A stretch of 64,000 bases of DNA from Streptomyces fungicidicus (GTDB taxonomy: Bacteria; Actinomycetota; Actinomycetes; Streptomycetales; Streptomycetaceae): the NCBI RefSeq assembly GCF_003665435.1, contig NZ_CP023407.1, forward strand, positions 2,356,001 to 2,420,000. The letters run 5' to 3'. The notes under the pieces were generated by a model. The model did not search any database, was not told the DNA's origin, and saw only the letters and a list, made by a program, of their open reading frames with translations. Position numbers and translations under genes: made by a program. Position 1 is the stretch's first letter, and each line of letters opens with the position of its first letter. Below, in pieces: positions 16,036 to 26,362 of this stretch.

Positions 16036-17564
16036 GAGGCCCTGCTTTCACGGTCGGAGGTGTCGGCTGCGCGCACGGACACGGCGGCGGCCGGGCCCGT
16101 GGGGGTGTCGGTGGCGTCCTCCGCCGGGACCGCGGAACGGCCCGGGGACGCGGCGCCGGGACCGCCGGACGCGCACGAGGCCGGGGGCTGCCCCGCGGAG
16201 CCGCCGGGTGTCCTGGACGCCGGGCGGCGCGGGGGCGTGCCACCGGGGGCGCCGGTGCCGCCGGCCGCGTGGGCGATCGCCTCGCGGTAGCGGGCCACCG
16301 TGCCCTCCGCGGCGCGCGCCCAGGTGAAGTGGCGCAACACCCGCTCCCGTCCGGCCGCCCCGAGCCGCGCCCGCAGCTCCGGGTCGCCCAGCAGCCGGGT
16401 CAGCGCGGCGGCCAGCGCGCCCGCGTCGCCGGGCGGCACGGCGAGACACGTCTCCCCGTCGCGGCCGGCGACCTCGGGGATCGCGCCGCCGGTCGTGGCG
16501 ACCAGCGGGGTGCCCGTGGCCATGGCCTCGGCGGCCGGCAGCGAGAACCCCTCGTACAGCGACGGCACGCAGGCGACCTGGGCGGAGCGCACCAGGTCGA
16601 CCAGTTCGGCGTCGGAGATGCCCTTGACGAACTCGACGGCGCCCTCGAGGCCGTACCGCTCCATCGCCTGGGCGACGGGCCCTTCGGCGGGCCGCTTGCC
16701 GACCACGACGAGGTGCGCCCCGGGCTGTTCGGCGCGCACCTTGGCCAGCGCCTCGACGAGGAAGACCAGCCCCTTGAGCGGCACGTCCGCGCTGGACGTG
16801 GTGACGATCCGGCCCGGTACGACCGCGACCGAGGGGTCGGGGGCGAACAGGCCGGTGTCGGCGCCGATATGGACGACGTGGATCCGGTCCTGCCGTACGC
16901 CGAGGTCGTCGACGATCTCCTGGCGGGAGCTGCCGGAGACGGTGAGCACGGACGGCAGCCGGCGCGCGACCCGCTTCTGCATCCGCGTGAACGCGTACCA
17001 GCGGCGCACCGAGTAGCGGCGCTGCCAGTTCTCGGCGGCGTCCAGCTCCAGCCGCCGGTCGACGGTGATGGGGTGGTGGATCGTGGTCACCAGGGGGGCG
17101 CCGAGGTCGCCGAGCAGGCCGTAGCCGAGGGTCTGGTTGTCGTGGACGACGTCGAAGTCGCCGCGGCGGGCGCGCAGATGGCGGCGGGCGCGCAGGGAGA
17201 ACGTCAGCGGCTCGGGGAAGCCGCCGGTCCACATCGTGCCGACCTCGAGCGCGTCGACCCAGTCGCGGTACTCGCCGCGCCCCGGGGTGCGGAAGGGGTC
17301 CGGCTGGCGGTAGAGGTCGAGGCTCGGCAGCTCGGTGAGGCCCAGTCCGTCGTAGCCGCCGTCGAGGACCGGGTAGGGCTGGGCGCCGATGACCTCGACG
17401 CGGTGCCCGAGGCGGGCGAGTTCGCGGGAGAGGTGGCGCACATAGACGCCCTGGCCGCCGCAGAACGGGTTCCCCTTATAGGTGAGGAGTGCGATCCGGA
17501 GCGGTCGCAAGCCGTCGGATGCGGGACCCTGCGAAGGCCCGGCCTGACTGGCCTCAGCGGTCAC
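16029..17564 (-). CDS. GT4-family glycosyltransferase
   Basis: 511 residues from GTG 17564 (VTAEASQAGPSQGP). The N-terminal Rossmann domain starts IALLTYKGNPFCGGQGVYVRHL with the acceptor-side Gly-rich loop. The C-terminal domain has the GT4 EX7E element in LYEGFSLPAAEAMATGTP. The last 65 residues are Pro/Ala/Gly/Thr-rich and disordered. It is cytoplasmic and retaining; donor and acceptor are unknown. It is the first gene of the three-gene operon. Its promoter faces that of the TetR regulator, and the palindrome at 17618-17633 lies about 55 bp before its start. Confidence 0.92.
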   Translation of the reverse strand: MTAEASQAGPSQGPASDGLRPLRIALLTYKGNPFCGGQGVYVRHLSRELARLGHRVEVIGAQPYPVLDGGYDGLGLTELPSLDLYRQPDPFRTPGRGEYRDWVDALEVGTMWTGGFPEPLTFSLRARRHLRARRGDFDVVHDNQTLGYGLLGDLGAPLVTTIHHPITVDRRLELDAAENWQRRYSVRRWYAFTRMQKRVARRLPSVLTVSGSSRQEIVDDLGVRQDRIHVVHIGADTGLFAPDPSVAVVPGRIVTTSSADVPLKGLVFLVEALAKVRAEQPGAHLVVVGKRPAEGPVAQAMERYGLEGAVEFVKGISDAELVDLVRSAQVACVPSLYEGFSLPAAEAMATGTPLVATTGGAIPEVAGRDGETCLAVPPGDAGALAAALTRLLGDPELRARLGAAGRERVLRHFTWARAAEGTVARYREAIAHAAGGTGAPGGTPPRRPASRTPGGSAGQPPASCASGGPGAASPGRSAVPAEDATDTPTGPAAAVSVRAADTSDRESRASC

Positions 17565-17617
17565 TCTGGGCCCCCTTCTCCCTGCACTGTCCCGTGACAC
17601 TATGTCGGGACGCCAAT

Positions 17618-17633
17618 CTGGAACAAGTTCCAG
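17618..17633. promoter_or_regulatory. KstR-type operator palindrome
   Basis: CTGGAACAAGTTCCAG is a perfect 16-bp palindrome and contains TGGAACAAGTTCCA, an exact fit to the known KstR consensus TnnAACnnGTTnnA. It lies between the divergent glycosyltransferase (start 17564) and the KstR-like gene (start 17771). It could therefore control both, including autoregulation. Confidence 0.8.
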
Positions 17634-17770
17634 AGTTGATCGTTCGGAGCATCTGAATCTACCGGCAGGTAAGGACGCCGGGAGCAGTGGATCAGGTGAT
17701 TCACGCCACGACGGACGGCATGCCATGCTGTCCGATCATCCACCCTCACCGACTGTCACGGACGGGACCC

Positions 17771-20093
<2,323 letters not shown>

Positions 20094-20100
20094 CCCGGCC

Positions 20101-20134
20101 CACCCGCACCCGCGCCCCTTCGGGGGTGCGGGTG
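20101..20134 (+). terminator. Hairpin terminator after the xylanase
   Basis: An 11-bp stem CACCCGCACCC/GGGTGCGGGTG with further inner pairing, 7 bp after the stop codon. It insulates the cobalamin-riboswitch operon that begins just downstream. Confidence 0.8.
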
Positions 20135-20235
20135 TGTCGTGCGTCCCGGCGCCCCCGTGACCCCGGTCACCCGGCCGGGCCGACCCGGGCGTACCGGGGA
20201 CGGCCGCCCCCGGACCCTTCCCTACGGGCGGGTAG

Positions 20236-20425
20236 AGTGTCGGCGTCGTCATCACGCCGTACGGGGGGAAGCCGGTGCAATTCCGGCGCTGACCCGCAAC
20301 CGTGAACCGTCCTCGCGGCGGTGAGCCGGACTGCCCCGGACGGTTCGTGACCGGCTCACGTGCCCGGCAGTCCGCCGGCGCACGGCACCGTCGAGGTATA
20401 CGGAGCCGAGCCGCCGGGATGTCCC
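20236..20425 (+). promoter_or_regulatory. Cobalamin (adenosylcobalamin-type) riboswitch
   Basis: The leader contains GGGGGAAGCCGGTGCAATTC and GGCGCTGACCCGCAACCGTG, the conserved core of B12 riboswitches, then GTGAGCCGGACTGCC with a pairing partner GACCGGCTCACG, and GAGGTATACGGAGCC at the 3' side. It ends about 40 bases before the first gene of the five-gene operon at 20465-26066. High cobalamin should shut the operon down, which marks it as a B12 acquisition locus. The boundaries are approximate. Confidence 0.93.
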
Positions 20426-20464
20426 GCGCTGCCCGGCCCTCCGCAGGGAGAGGCACCGCCGATC

Positions 20465-21682
20465 ATGAACATCCGCCGCAGCGCAGCGGTCCTGGCCGCC
20501 GTCGCCGTGTTCGGCGCCGCCACCCCGGCCGCCGCCGACACCAGCCCGTCGCCGTCCCCGTCGCTCCCGTCCGCCCTGTTCGGCGACGGCGACCCCCAGT
20601 ACGACGGCGTCTGGCGCCAGTCGCTCGCGCTGCTCGCCCAGCACACGGTGGGTGCCGAGCCGTCGAAGGCGGCCGTCGACTGGCTCACCGGGCAGCAGTG
20701 CGCCGACGGCTCCTTCGCCCCGTACCGCGCCGACACCGGCAAGCCGTGCGACGAGAAGTCCATGGTCGACACCAACCAGACCGCCGCCGCCGTCCAGGCC
20801 CTCGCCGCCCTCGGCGGCCACGACGACGTGACCGGGAAGGCCGTCGACTGGCTGAAGAAGGCGCAGAACGCGGACGGCGGCTGGGGCTACACGGCCGGCG
20901 GCGCCAGCGACACCAACTCCACCTCCGTCGTCATAGGCGCGCTCGCCGCCGCGGGCGAGAAGCCGGCCGAGGTGAAGAAGGACGGCAAGTCCCCCTACGA
21001 CGCCCTGCTGAAGCTGGCGCTCCCCTGCGACGGCGACGACGCGGGCGCCTTCGCCTTCCAGCCCGGCAAGAAGGGCGAACTGGTCGCCAACGCCGACGCC
21101 ACGGCGGCGGGTGTGACCGGCTCGCTGGGCAAGGGCCTGGTGACCGGCGCGGGCAGCAGCGGCGACACGGCCGCCGGGTGCGAGAAGGCCGGCGGCCCCG
21201 AGCAGGCCGCCGCCAACGGCGCCGCCTACCTCACGGACGCCCTCGCCGAGAAGGGCCACCTCACCTCCGCGCTGGCCGGCGCCGAGGACCAGCCCGACTA
21301 CGGCAACACCGCCGACGCGGTGGTCGCGCTCGCCGCGCAGGGCGCCACCGACCAAGCGGCGAAGTCCCTGGCCTGGCTGCAGAAGAACGCCGCCGACTGG
21401 GCCTCCCAGAGCGGCCCCGCCGCCTACGCCCAGCTGATCTTCGCCGCCCACGCGACCGGCGCCGACCCGCGCGACTTCGGCGGCACGGACCTGGTGAAGC
21501 AGCTCGGCGCGACCGGCCCGGCCGCCGCCGAGAAGTCCGGCCGGGCCGCGCAGGACGAGAAGAAGAAGGACGAGGAGTCCGACTCCGGCCTCGGCGTCTG
21601 GTGGTTCGTGGGTGTCTGCCTGGTCGCCGGCATCGGCATCGGCTTCCTGATCAGCGGCCGCGCGAAGCGGCAGCAGCCGTGA
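20465..21682 (+). CDS. Secreted, C-terminally anchored alpha/alpha-toroid protein (transcobalamin-like)
   Basis: 405 residues from ATG 20465. A signal peptide ends near PAAADTSPS. A series of helical repeats follows: SKAAVDWLTGQQCADGSFAP, GKAVDWLKKAQNADGGWGYT, AAKSLAWLQKNAADWASQSG. It ends with a membrane helix (VWWFVGVCLVAGIGIGFLIS) and a basic tail. Annotators call such proteins prenyltransferase/squalene-oxidase repeat proteins. Vertebrate transcobalamin and intrinsic factor have the same alpha6-alpha6 toroid. Being first gene behind the B12 riboswitch and upstream of an ECF transporter, it is most likely a surface corrinoid-binding protein, not an enzyme. It overlaps the next gene by GTGA. 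Confidence 0.88.
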   Translation: MNIRRSAAVLAAVAVFGAATPAAADTSPSPSPSLPSALFGDGDPQYDGVWRQSLALLAQHTVGAEPSKAAVDWLTGQQCADGSFAPYRADTGKPCDEKSMVDTNQTAAAVQALAALGGHDDVTGKAVDWLKKAQNADGGWGYTAGGASDTNSTSVVIGALAAAGEKPAEVKKDGKSPYDALLKLALPCDGDDAGAFAFQPGKKGELVANADATAAGVTGSLGKGLVTGAGSSGDTAAGCEKAGGPEQAAANGAAYLTDALAEKGHLTSALAGAEDQPDYGNTADAVVALAAQGATDQAAKSLAWLQKNAADWASQSGPAAYAQLIFAAHATGADPRDFGGTDLVKQLGATGPAAAEKSGRAAQDEKKKDEESDSGLGVWWFVGVCLVAGIGIGFLISGRAKRQQP

Positions 21683-22302
21683 CACGCCGGCTGACCGTCC
21701 TGTTCCTGGCCGCGCTCCTGCCCCTGCTGGCGGGCGCGGGCCCGGCGGGGGCCGCCGGCTACCGCTACTGGTCCTTCTGGGAACAGGACGGCACGGCATG
21801 GACGTACGCCACCATGGGCCCGTCCTCGACCCGCCCCGCCGACGGCGACGTCCACGGCTTCCGCTTCTCCGTCAGCGAGGACTCCTCCGACGCGGCGAAG
21901 CCCCGCGGCACCGCCGACTTCGACGCCATCTGCGCGAAGACCCCGGCGCGGGACGGCGAGAAGCGCGTGGCCCTGGTCGTCGACTTCGGGACGCCCGCCG
22001 ACGCCCCGTCCGGCGAAACCCCGCCGGCCGGCCGCACCGCCTGCGCCCGGGTCGCCGAGGACGCCACCACTGCCGACGCCCTCGCCTCGGTCGCCAAACC
22101 CCTCCGCTACGACACCAACGCCCTGCTCTGCGCGATATCGGGCTACCCGGAGAAGGGCTGCGGCGAGCAGCTCTCCGCGGAAGCGGAAAAGGAGGGCAAG
22201 CCCGCCGACTCCGGCCCGTCCCTGGGCCTCATCGCCGGAATCACCCTGGTAGCCCTCCTCGCCACCGCAGCCATCTGGCAGACCCGCCGCCGTGCCAACT
22301 GA
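21679..22302 (+). CDS. Secreted C-terminally anchored small beta protein (SCO2322-type, DUF4430-like)
   Basis: 207 residues from GTG 21679. It has a signal peptide (VLFLAALLPLLAGAGPAGAA), an 130-residue extracellular domain with four Cys (AICAKT, RTACARV, ALLCAI, KGCGEQ) and a C-terminal helix (LGLIAGITLVALLATAAIW) with an RRR tail. I recall the family being named after S. coelicolor SCO2322. The segment GYRYWSFWEQDGTAWTYATM and then DGDVHGFRFS recall DUF4430, the beta domain that closes over B12 in transcobalamin. Coupled to the toroid gene, it could supply that domain as a separate subunit. The DUF4430 link is my inference. Confidence 0.82.
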   Translation: MTRRLTVLFLAALLPLLAGAGPAGAAGYRYWSFWEQDGTAWTYATMGPSSTRPADGDVHGFRFSVSEDSSDAAKPRGTADFDAICAKTPARDGEKRVALVVDFGTPADAPSGETPPAGRTACARVAEDATTADALASVAKPLRYDTNALLCAISGYPEKGCGEQLSAEAEKEGKPADSGPSLGLIAGITLVALLATAAIWQTRRRAN

Positions 22303-23536
22303 CGGCGCCCAGCCACGCCCCCACAGCTGCGGGCAGTCATCCCGCCCCAGCTGCGGGCAGTCGTGCCGCTGGGGCGGCACGGGTGGGCGCAGCGGCACCC
22401 GGCAAACGCCGGTAGAGACACCCACCCCCGCCCAGCACCAGCACCCCCACCGCACCCCCCAACTCCACCCCGGAGCCTGGTGGCTCTGGGCCCTCGCCCT
22501 CGGCACGGCCGCCACCCGCACCACCAACCCCCTCCTCCTCACCCTCCTCCTCACCGTCTCCGCCTACGTCGTGGCCACCCGCCGCCCCCACACCCCCTGG
22601 TCCCGCTCCTACGGCGCCTTCGTCAAGCTCGCCGCGGCCGTCCTCCTCATCCGCCTCGCCTTCGCCGTGGTCCTCGGCTCCCCCATCCCCGGCACGCACG
22701 TCCTCCTGCACCTCCCCGAAGTCCCCCTCCCGCACTGGGCCCAGGGCATCCGCCTCGGCGGCAGGGTCACCGCCGAGGCGCTGACCTTCGCCCTGTACGA
22801 CGCCCTCCGCCTCGCCACCCTGCTCGTCTGCGTGGGCGCGGCCAACGCCCTCGCCAACCCCTCCCGCCTCCTCAAGTCCCTGCCGGGCGCCCTGTACGAG
22901 ATGGGCGTCGCCGTCGTCGTGGCCCTGACCTTCGCGCCCCACCTCATCGCCGACGTCCGGCGGCTGCGCGCGGCCCGCCGCCTGCGCGGCCGCCCCGACC
23001 GCGGCGTACGCGGACTGCTCCAGGTCGGACTCCCCGTCCTGGAGGGCGCGCTGGAGCGCTCGGTCGCCCTCGCCGCCGCGATGGACGCCCGCGGGTACGG
23101 CCGTACCGCCCAGGTCCCGCCCGCCGTGCGCCGGACCACCGCCGCCCTCACCCTCGGCGGTCTGCTCGGCGTCTGCGCGGGAACGTACGGACTGCTCACC
23201 GCCGACGGCGGCGCGTACGGCCTGCCCGTCCTCCTGGTGGGTGTCGCCGCCGCGCTCGCGGGCCTGTGGCTCGGCGGCCGGCGCACCCTGCGCACCCGTT
23301 ACCGCCCCGACCGCTGGGACGTCCGCGCCTGGCTGGTCACCGCCTCCGGGGCCGCCGTGGCCGCCGCGCTGACCCTCGCCGCCACCCGCGATCCGGCGGC
23401 GCTGCACCCCGGTGTGGTCCCGCTCGTCGCCCCCACCCTCCCGCTGTGGCCGGCGGCGGCCGTCCTGATCGGCCTGCTCCCCGCCTTCATCACCCCCGCC
23501 CCCGAGGCCACGGACACCCGCAAGGAGCCGGCATGA
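22292..23536 (+). CDS. ECF transporter transmembrane subunit EcfT (CbiQ-like)
   Basis: 414 residues from GTG 22292, which overlaps the previous stop by 11 bases. No other ATG, GTG or TTG start precedes the conserved body. Residues 60-410 hold about six to eight hydrophobic helices. The cytoplasmic coupling region has the Ala-Arg-Gly type motifs used to engage the ATPases (RRLRAARRLRG and AMDARGYGRTA). EcfT couples ATP hydrolysis to movement of the substrate-binding S subunit. The first 45 residues are odd: PSCGQSCRWGGTGG is the translation of a dispersed repeat. The stop overlaps the EcfA start. Confidence 0.9.
   Translation: MPTDGAQPRPHSCGQSSRPSCGQSCRWGGTGGRSGTRQTPVETPTPAQHQHPHRTPQLHPGAWWLWALALGTAATRTTNPLLLTLLLTVSAYVVATRRPHTPWSRSYGAFVKLAAAVLLIRLAFAVVLGSPIPGTHVLLHLPEVPLPHWAQGIRLGGRVTAEALTFALYDALRLATLLVCVGAANALANPSRLLKSLPGALYEMGVAVVVALTFAPHLIADVRRLRAARRLRGRPDRGVRGLLQVGLPVLEGALERSVALAAAMDARGYGRTAQVPPAVRRTTAALTLGGLLGVCAGTYGLLTADGGAYGLPVLLVGVAAALAGLWLGGRRTLRTRYRPDRWDVRAWLVTASGAAVAAALTLAATRDPAALHPGVVPLVAPTLPLWPAAAVLIGLLPAFITPAPEATDTRKEPA
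22324..22410. repeat. Dispersed repeat (AGCTGCGGGCAGTC type) inside the EcfT reading frame
   Basis: Two tandem AGCTGCGGGCAGTC units, then GTGCCGCTGGGGCGGCACGG, GTGGGCGCAGCGGCACCC and GCAAACGCC. About 66 bases are nearly identical to a block at 43867-43931. Elsewhere such repeats lie between genes; here the copy is translated as the N-terminal extension of EcfT. Confidence 0.85.
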
Positions 23537-25200
23537 TCCGCTTCGAGAACATGTCGGTGACGTACGACGGAATGGCCGAACCCGCCGTCCGCGACGTCGA
23601 CTTCGAGGTCCCGGAGGGCGAACTGGTCCTCCTCGTCGGCCCGTCCGGCGTCGGCAAGTCCACGGTGCTGGGCGCGGTGAGCGGCCTGGTCCCGCACTTC
23701 ACCGGCGGCACCCTGCACGGCAGGGTCACGGTCGCCGGACGCGACACCCGCACCCACAAGCCGCGTGAACTCGCCGATGTCGTGGGCACGGTGGGGCAGG
23801 ACCCGCTCTCGCACTTCGTGACCGACACGGTCGAGGACGAACTCGCCTACGGCATGGAGTCGTTGGGCCTGGCGCCGGACGTGATGCGGCGCAGGGTGGA
23901 GGAGACGCTGGACCTGCTCGGCCTCGCCGGGCTCCGCGGCCGCCCCCTCGCCACCCTCTCCGGCGGCCAGCAGCAGCGGGTCGCCATCGGCTCGGTCCTC
24001 ACCCCGCATCCCCGGGTGCTGGTGCTGGACGAGCCGACGTCCGCGCTGGACCCCGCGGCGGCCGAGGAGGTCCTCGCGGTCCTCCAGCGCCTCGTCCACG
24101 ACCTGGGCACCACGGTCCTGATGGCCGAACACCGCCTGGAACGCGTCATCCAGTACGCCGACCAGGTCGCGCTGCTGCCGGGTCCCGGCGAGCGCCCCCG
24201 GCTCGGCGCCCCGTCGGAGGTGATGGCGGTCTCCCCCGTCCACCCCCCGGTGGTGGGCCTGGGCCGTCTGGCCGGCTGGTCCCCCCTCCCGCTGACGGTC
24301 CGGGACGCCCGGCGCCGGGCGGCCCCGTTGCGCGACCGGCTGGCCGCCTCGCAGCCGCGGCGGGACGACGGCGCGCCCACGCCCCCCGCTCCGCGCGCCC
24401 CGGGGAGCCGTCTGTTCCGGCGTGCGAAGCCGGACAGTTCCGCACCCGCCCCCGTCGCCGAGGTCCGCTCCCTCGCCGTGCGCCGCGACCGCGTCCAGGC
24501 GCTGCGCCATGTCGACCTGACCGTCACCCCCGGCGAGACGATCGCCCTGATGGGACGCAACGGCGCCGGGAAGTCGACGCTGCTGGGCGCGCTCGTGGGC
24601 CTGGTCGCGCCGTCCTCCGGCGCGGTCCGCACCGGCGACGCGGCGCCCCACCGCACCCGCCCCCGCGACCTGGTCCGCCGTGTCGGCCTCGTCCCGCAGG
24701 AACCCCGCGACCTCCTGTACGCCGACACGGTCGCCGCGGAGTGCGCGGCCGCAGACGAGGACGCGGGCGCCGAACCGGGCACCTGCCGGGCCCTGCTGAG
24801 CGAACTGCTCCCCGCGGTGGCCGACGACACCCACCCCCGTGACCTGTCCGAGGGCCAGCGGCTGACCCTCGCCCTCGCGGTCGTCCTCACCGCCCGTCCG
24901 CCCCTGCTCCTCCTCGACGAGCCGACCCGCGGCCTGGACTACGCGGCGAAGTCCCGCCTGGTGGCGATCCTGCGGGGACTGGCCGCCGAGGGCCACGCGA
25001 TCGTGCTGGCCACGCACGACGTGGAGCTGGCCGCGGAACTCGCCCACCGGGTGGTGCTGCTCGCCGAGGGCGAGGTCATCGCGGACGGTCCGGCGGCGGA
25101 GGTGGTCGTGGCGTCCCCGTCGTTCGCCCCGCAGGTGGCGAAGATCCTCGCCCCGCAGCACTGGCTCACGGTCTCCCAGGTCCGGGAGGCCCTGCGATGA
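23533..25200 (+). CDS. Fused ECF ATPase EcfA-EcfA' (two ABC domains)
   Basis: 555 residues from ATG 23533, overlapping the EcfT stop (ATGA). The first ABC domain has Walker A GPSGVGKST, signature LSGGQQQR and Walker B VLVLDEPTSALD. The second, after a Pro/Arg-rich linker at about 265-310, has GRNGAGKST, a changed signature LSEGQRLTLAL and LLLLDEPTRGLD. Both nucleotide sites look intact. ECF transporters need two ATPases per complex, and here one polypeptide supplies both. It acts on the inner face of the membrane with EcfT and the S subunit encoded on either side. Confidence 0.95.
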   Translation: MIRFENMSVTYDGMAEPAVRDVDFEVPEGELVLLVGPSGVGKSTVLGAVSGLVPHFTGGTLHGRVTVAGRDTRTHKPRELADVVGTVGQDPLSHFVTDTVEDELAYGMESLGLAPDVMRRRVEETLDLLGLAGLRGRPLATLSGGQQQRVAIGSVLTPHPRVLVLDEPTSALDPAAAEEVLAVLQRLVHDLGTTVLMAEHRLERVIQYADQVALLPGPGERPRLGAPSEVMAVSPVHPPVVGLGRLAGWSPLPLTVRDARRRAAPLRDRLAASQPRRDDGAPTPPAPRAPGSRLFRRAKPDSSAPAPVAEVRSLAVRRDRVQALRHVDLTVTPGETIALMGRNGAGKSTLLGALVGLVAPSSGAVRTGDAAPHRTRPRDLVRRVGLVPQEPRDLLYADTVAAECAAADEDAGAEPGTCRALLSELLPAVADDTHPRDLSEGQRLTLALAVVLTARPPLLLLDEPTRGLDYAAKSRLVAILRGLAAEGHAIVLATHDVELAAELAHRVVLLAEGEVIADGPAAEVVVASPSFAPQVAKILAPQHWLTVSQVREALR

Positions 25201-26066
25201 CCGGCACGGACGACACCCGGCGCCGGGCCAGGGCGATCCGTCTGGGACCGCGCTCGTGGGCGGCGCTGGCCCTGGTGAGCGCGGTGGGCGTGGCGGGGGT
25301 CGGCTGGCCCTTCCTCGCCCCGCCCGACTCCGCGCTGAACGCCCACTCCCAGGACGCCCCGTGGCTCTTCGCGGGTCTGCTGGTCCTCCTGGTGGCGGTC
25401 GTGGCCGCGACGATCTCGGAATCGGGGCTGGGCCCGAAAGCGGTGGCGATGCTGGGCGTGCTGGCCGCGACCGGGGCGGCGCTGCGGCCCATCGGCGCGG
25501 GCACGGCCGGTCTGGAGCCGATGTTCTTCCTGATGGTGCTCAGCGGCCGGGTCCTCGGCCCCGGCTTCGGCTTCGTCCTCGGCTCGGTGACGATGTTCGC
25601 GTCCGCCCTGCTGACGGGCGGTGTCGGCCCCTGGCTGCCGTTCCAGATGCTGTCGATGGGCTGGTTCACGATGGGCGCGGGGTTCCTGCCGGGCGCCGAC
25701 CGGCTGCGGGGCCGCGCCGAGCTCTGGCTGCTCGCGGTCTACGGCTTCCTGGCGGCCTTCGCCTACGGCACGGTGATGAACATGGCGGGCTGGCCCTTCA
25801 TGGGCACCCTCGCCTCGAACATCTCCTTCGACCCGGACGCGTCGGTCCCGGCCAACCTGGCCCGCTTCCTGACGTACTGCCTGGCCACGTCCCTGGGCTG
25901 GGACCTGGGCAGGGCGCTGGTCACGGTCGCCCTGACCCTCGCCGTCGGCACCCCGGTCCTGAAGGCCCTGCGCCGCGCCACCCGCCGGGCGGCCTTCGAG
26001 GCGTCCGTCACCTTCGCCGCTCACCCGGAGCGACGGTCACTCGACGGACCGCGCCCGAGGGGGTGA
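25197..26066 (+). CDS. ECF transporter S component, probable cobalamin-specific (CbrT-like)
   Basis: 289 residues from ATG 25197 (ATGA overlap with EcfA). Six hydrophobic helices lie between about 20 and 260, including ALRPIGAGTAGLEPMFFLMV, GFVLGSVTMFASALLTGGV and PFQMLSMGWFTMGAGFLPGA. This AxRP...GxxP pattern is typical of ECF S subunits that carry cobalamin or its precursors. The riboswitch in front of the operon supports B12 as the substrate. It completes the set T-AA'-S, so this operon encodes a dedicated (group I) ECF transporter. Confidence 0.92.
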   Translation: MTGTDDTRRRARAIRLGPRSWAALALVSAVGVAGVGWPFLAPPDSALNAHSQDAPWLFAGLLVLLVAVVAATISESGLGPKAVAMLGVLAATGAALRPIGAGTAGLEPMFFLMVLSGRVLGPGFGFVLGSVTMFASALLTGGVGPWLPFQMLSMGWFTMGAGFLPGADRLRGRAELWLLAVYGFLAAFAYGTVMNMAGWPFMGTLASNISFDPDASVPANLARFLTYCLATSLGWDLGRALVTVALTLAVGTPVLKALRRATRRAAFEASVTFAAHPERRSLDGPRPRG

Positions 26067-26362
26067 AGCGCCCCACATGGCCGCGGTCACATACGAACCG
26101 GGGCCGTAGGCGCGCCGCCAGGCCGCACGCGATGCCCTCGCCCCGGCGCCCCGGGCGCCGCACGTGCAGGGCACCGCGCTGCGACCCCGCTTAGTAACCG
26201 GGGACCTTTGCGGGCGGTCGACGGATTTGTTTCCGTGGAGCGGTCGCCGGGCGCCGACGTGCCCTCATGGGCCGCGGCGCCGACGCCTGCCCCGCCGCCG
26301 TACGCCGTACGGGCGGCACCGGGCCCGCGGCGACCGTCCTGTTCCCGACCGAAAGGCCGCCC
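26067..26362. other. 296-bp intergenic region before the SLT lysozyme-like gene
   Basis: No gene seen. The region holds GC-rich inverted repeats and the stretch TTAGTAACCGGGGACCTTTG (26193-26212). That loosely recalls the c-di-AMP (ydaO) riboswitches found before Streptomyces wall-hydrolase genes, but I could not fold a convincing ydaO core. A structured 5' leader is possible. Confidence 0.35.

Noticed and set aside
17687..17770. Longer start of the KstR-like gene at 17687
   Set aside because: The extra 28 residues (with CC and HPH) do not resemble TetR N-termini. ATG 17771 fits the charged tail of the family.
26067..26362. c-di-AMP (ydaO) riboswitch before the SLT gene
   Set aside because: Only a short stretch (AACCGGGGACC) resembles the motif and I could not place the second conserved half. 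Left as a low-confidence leader.
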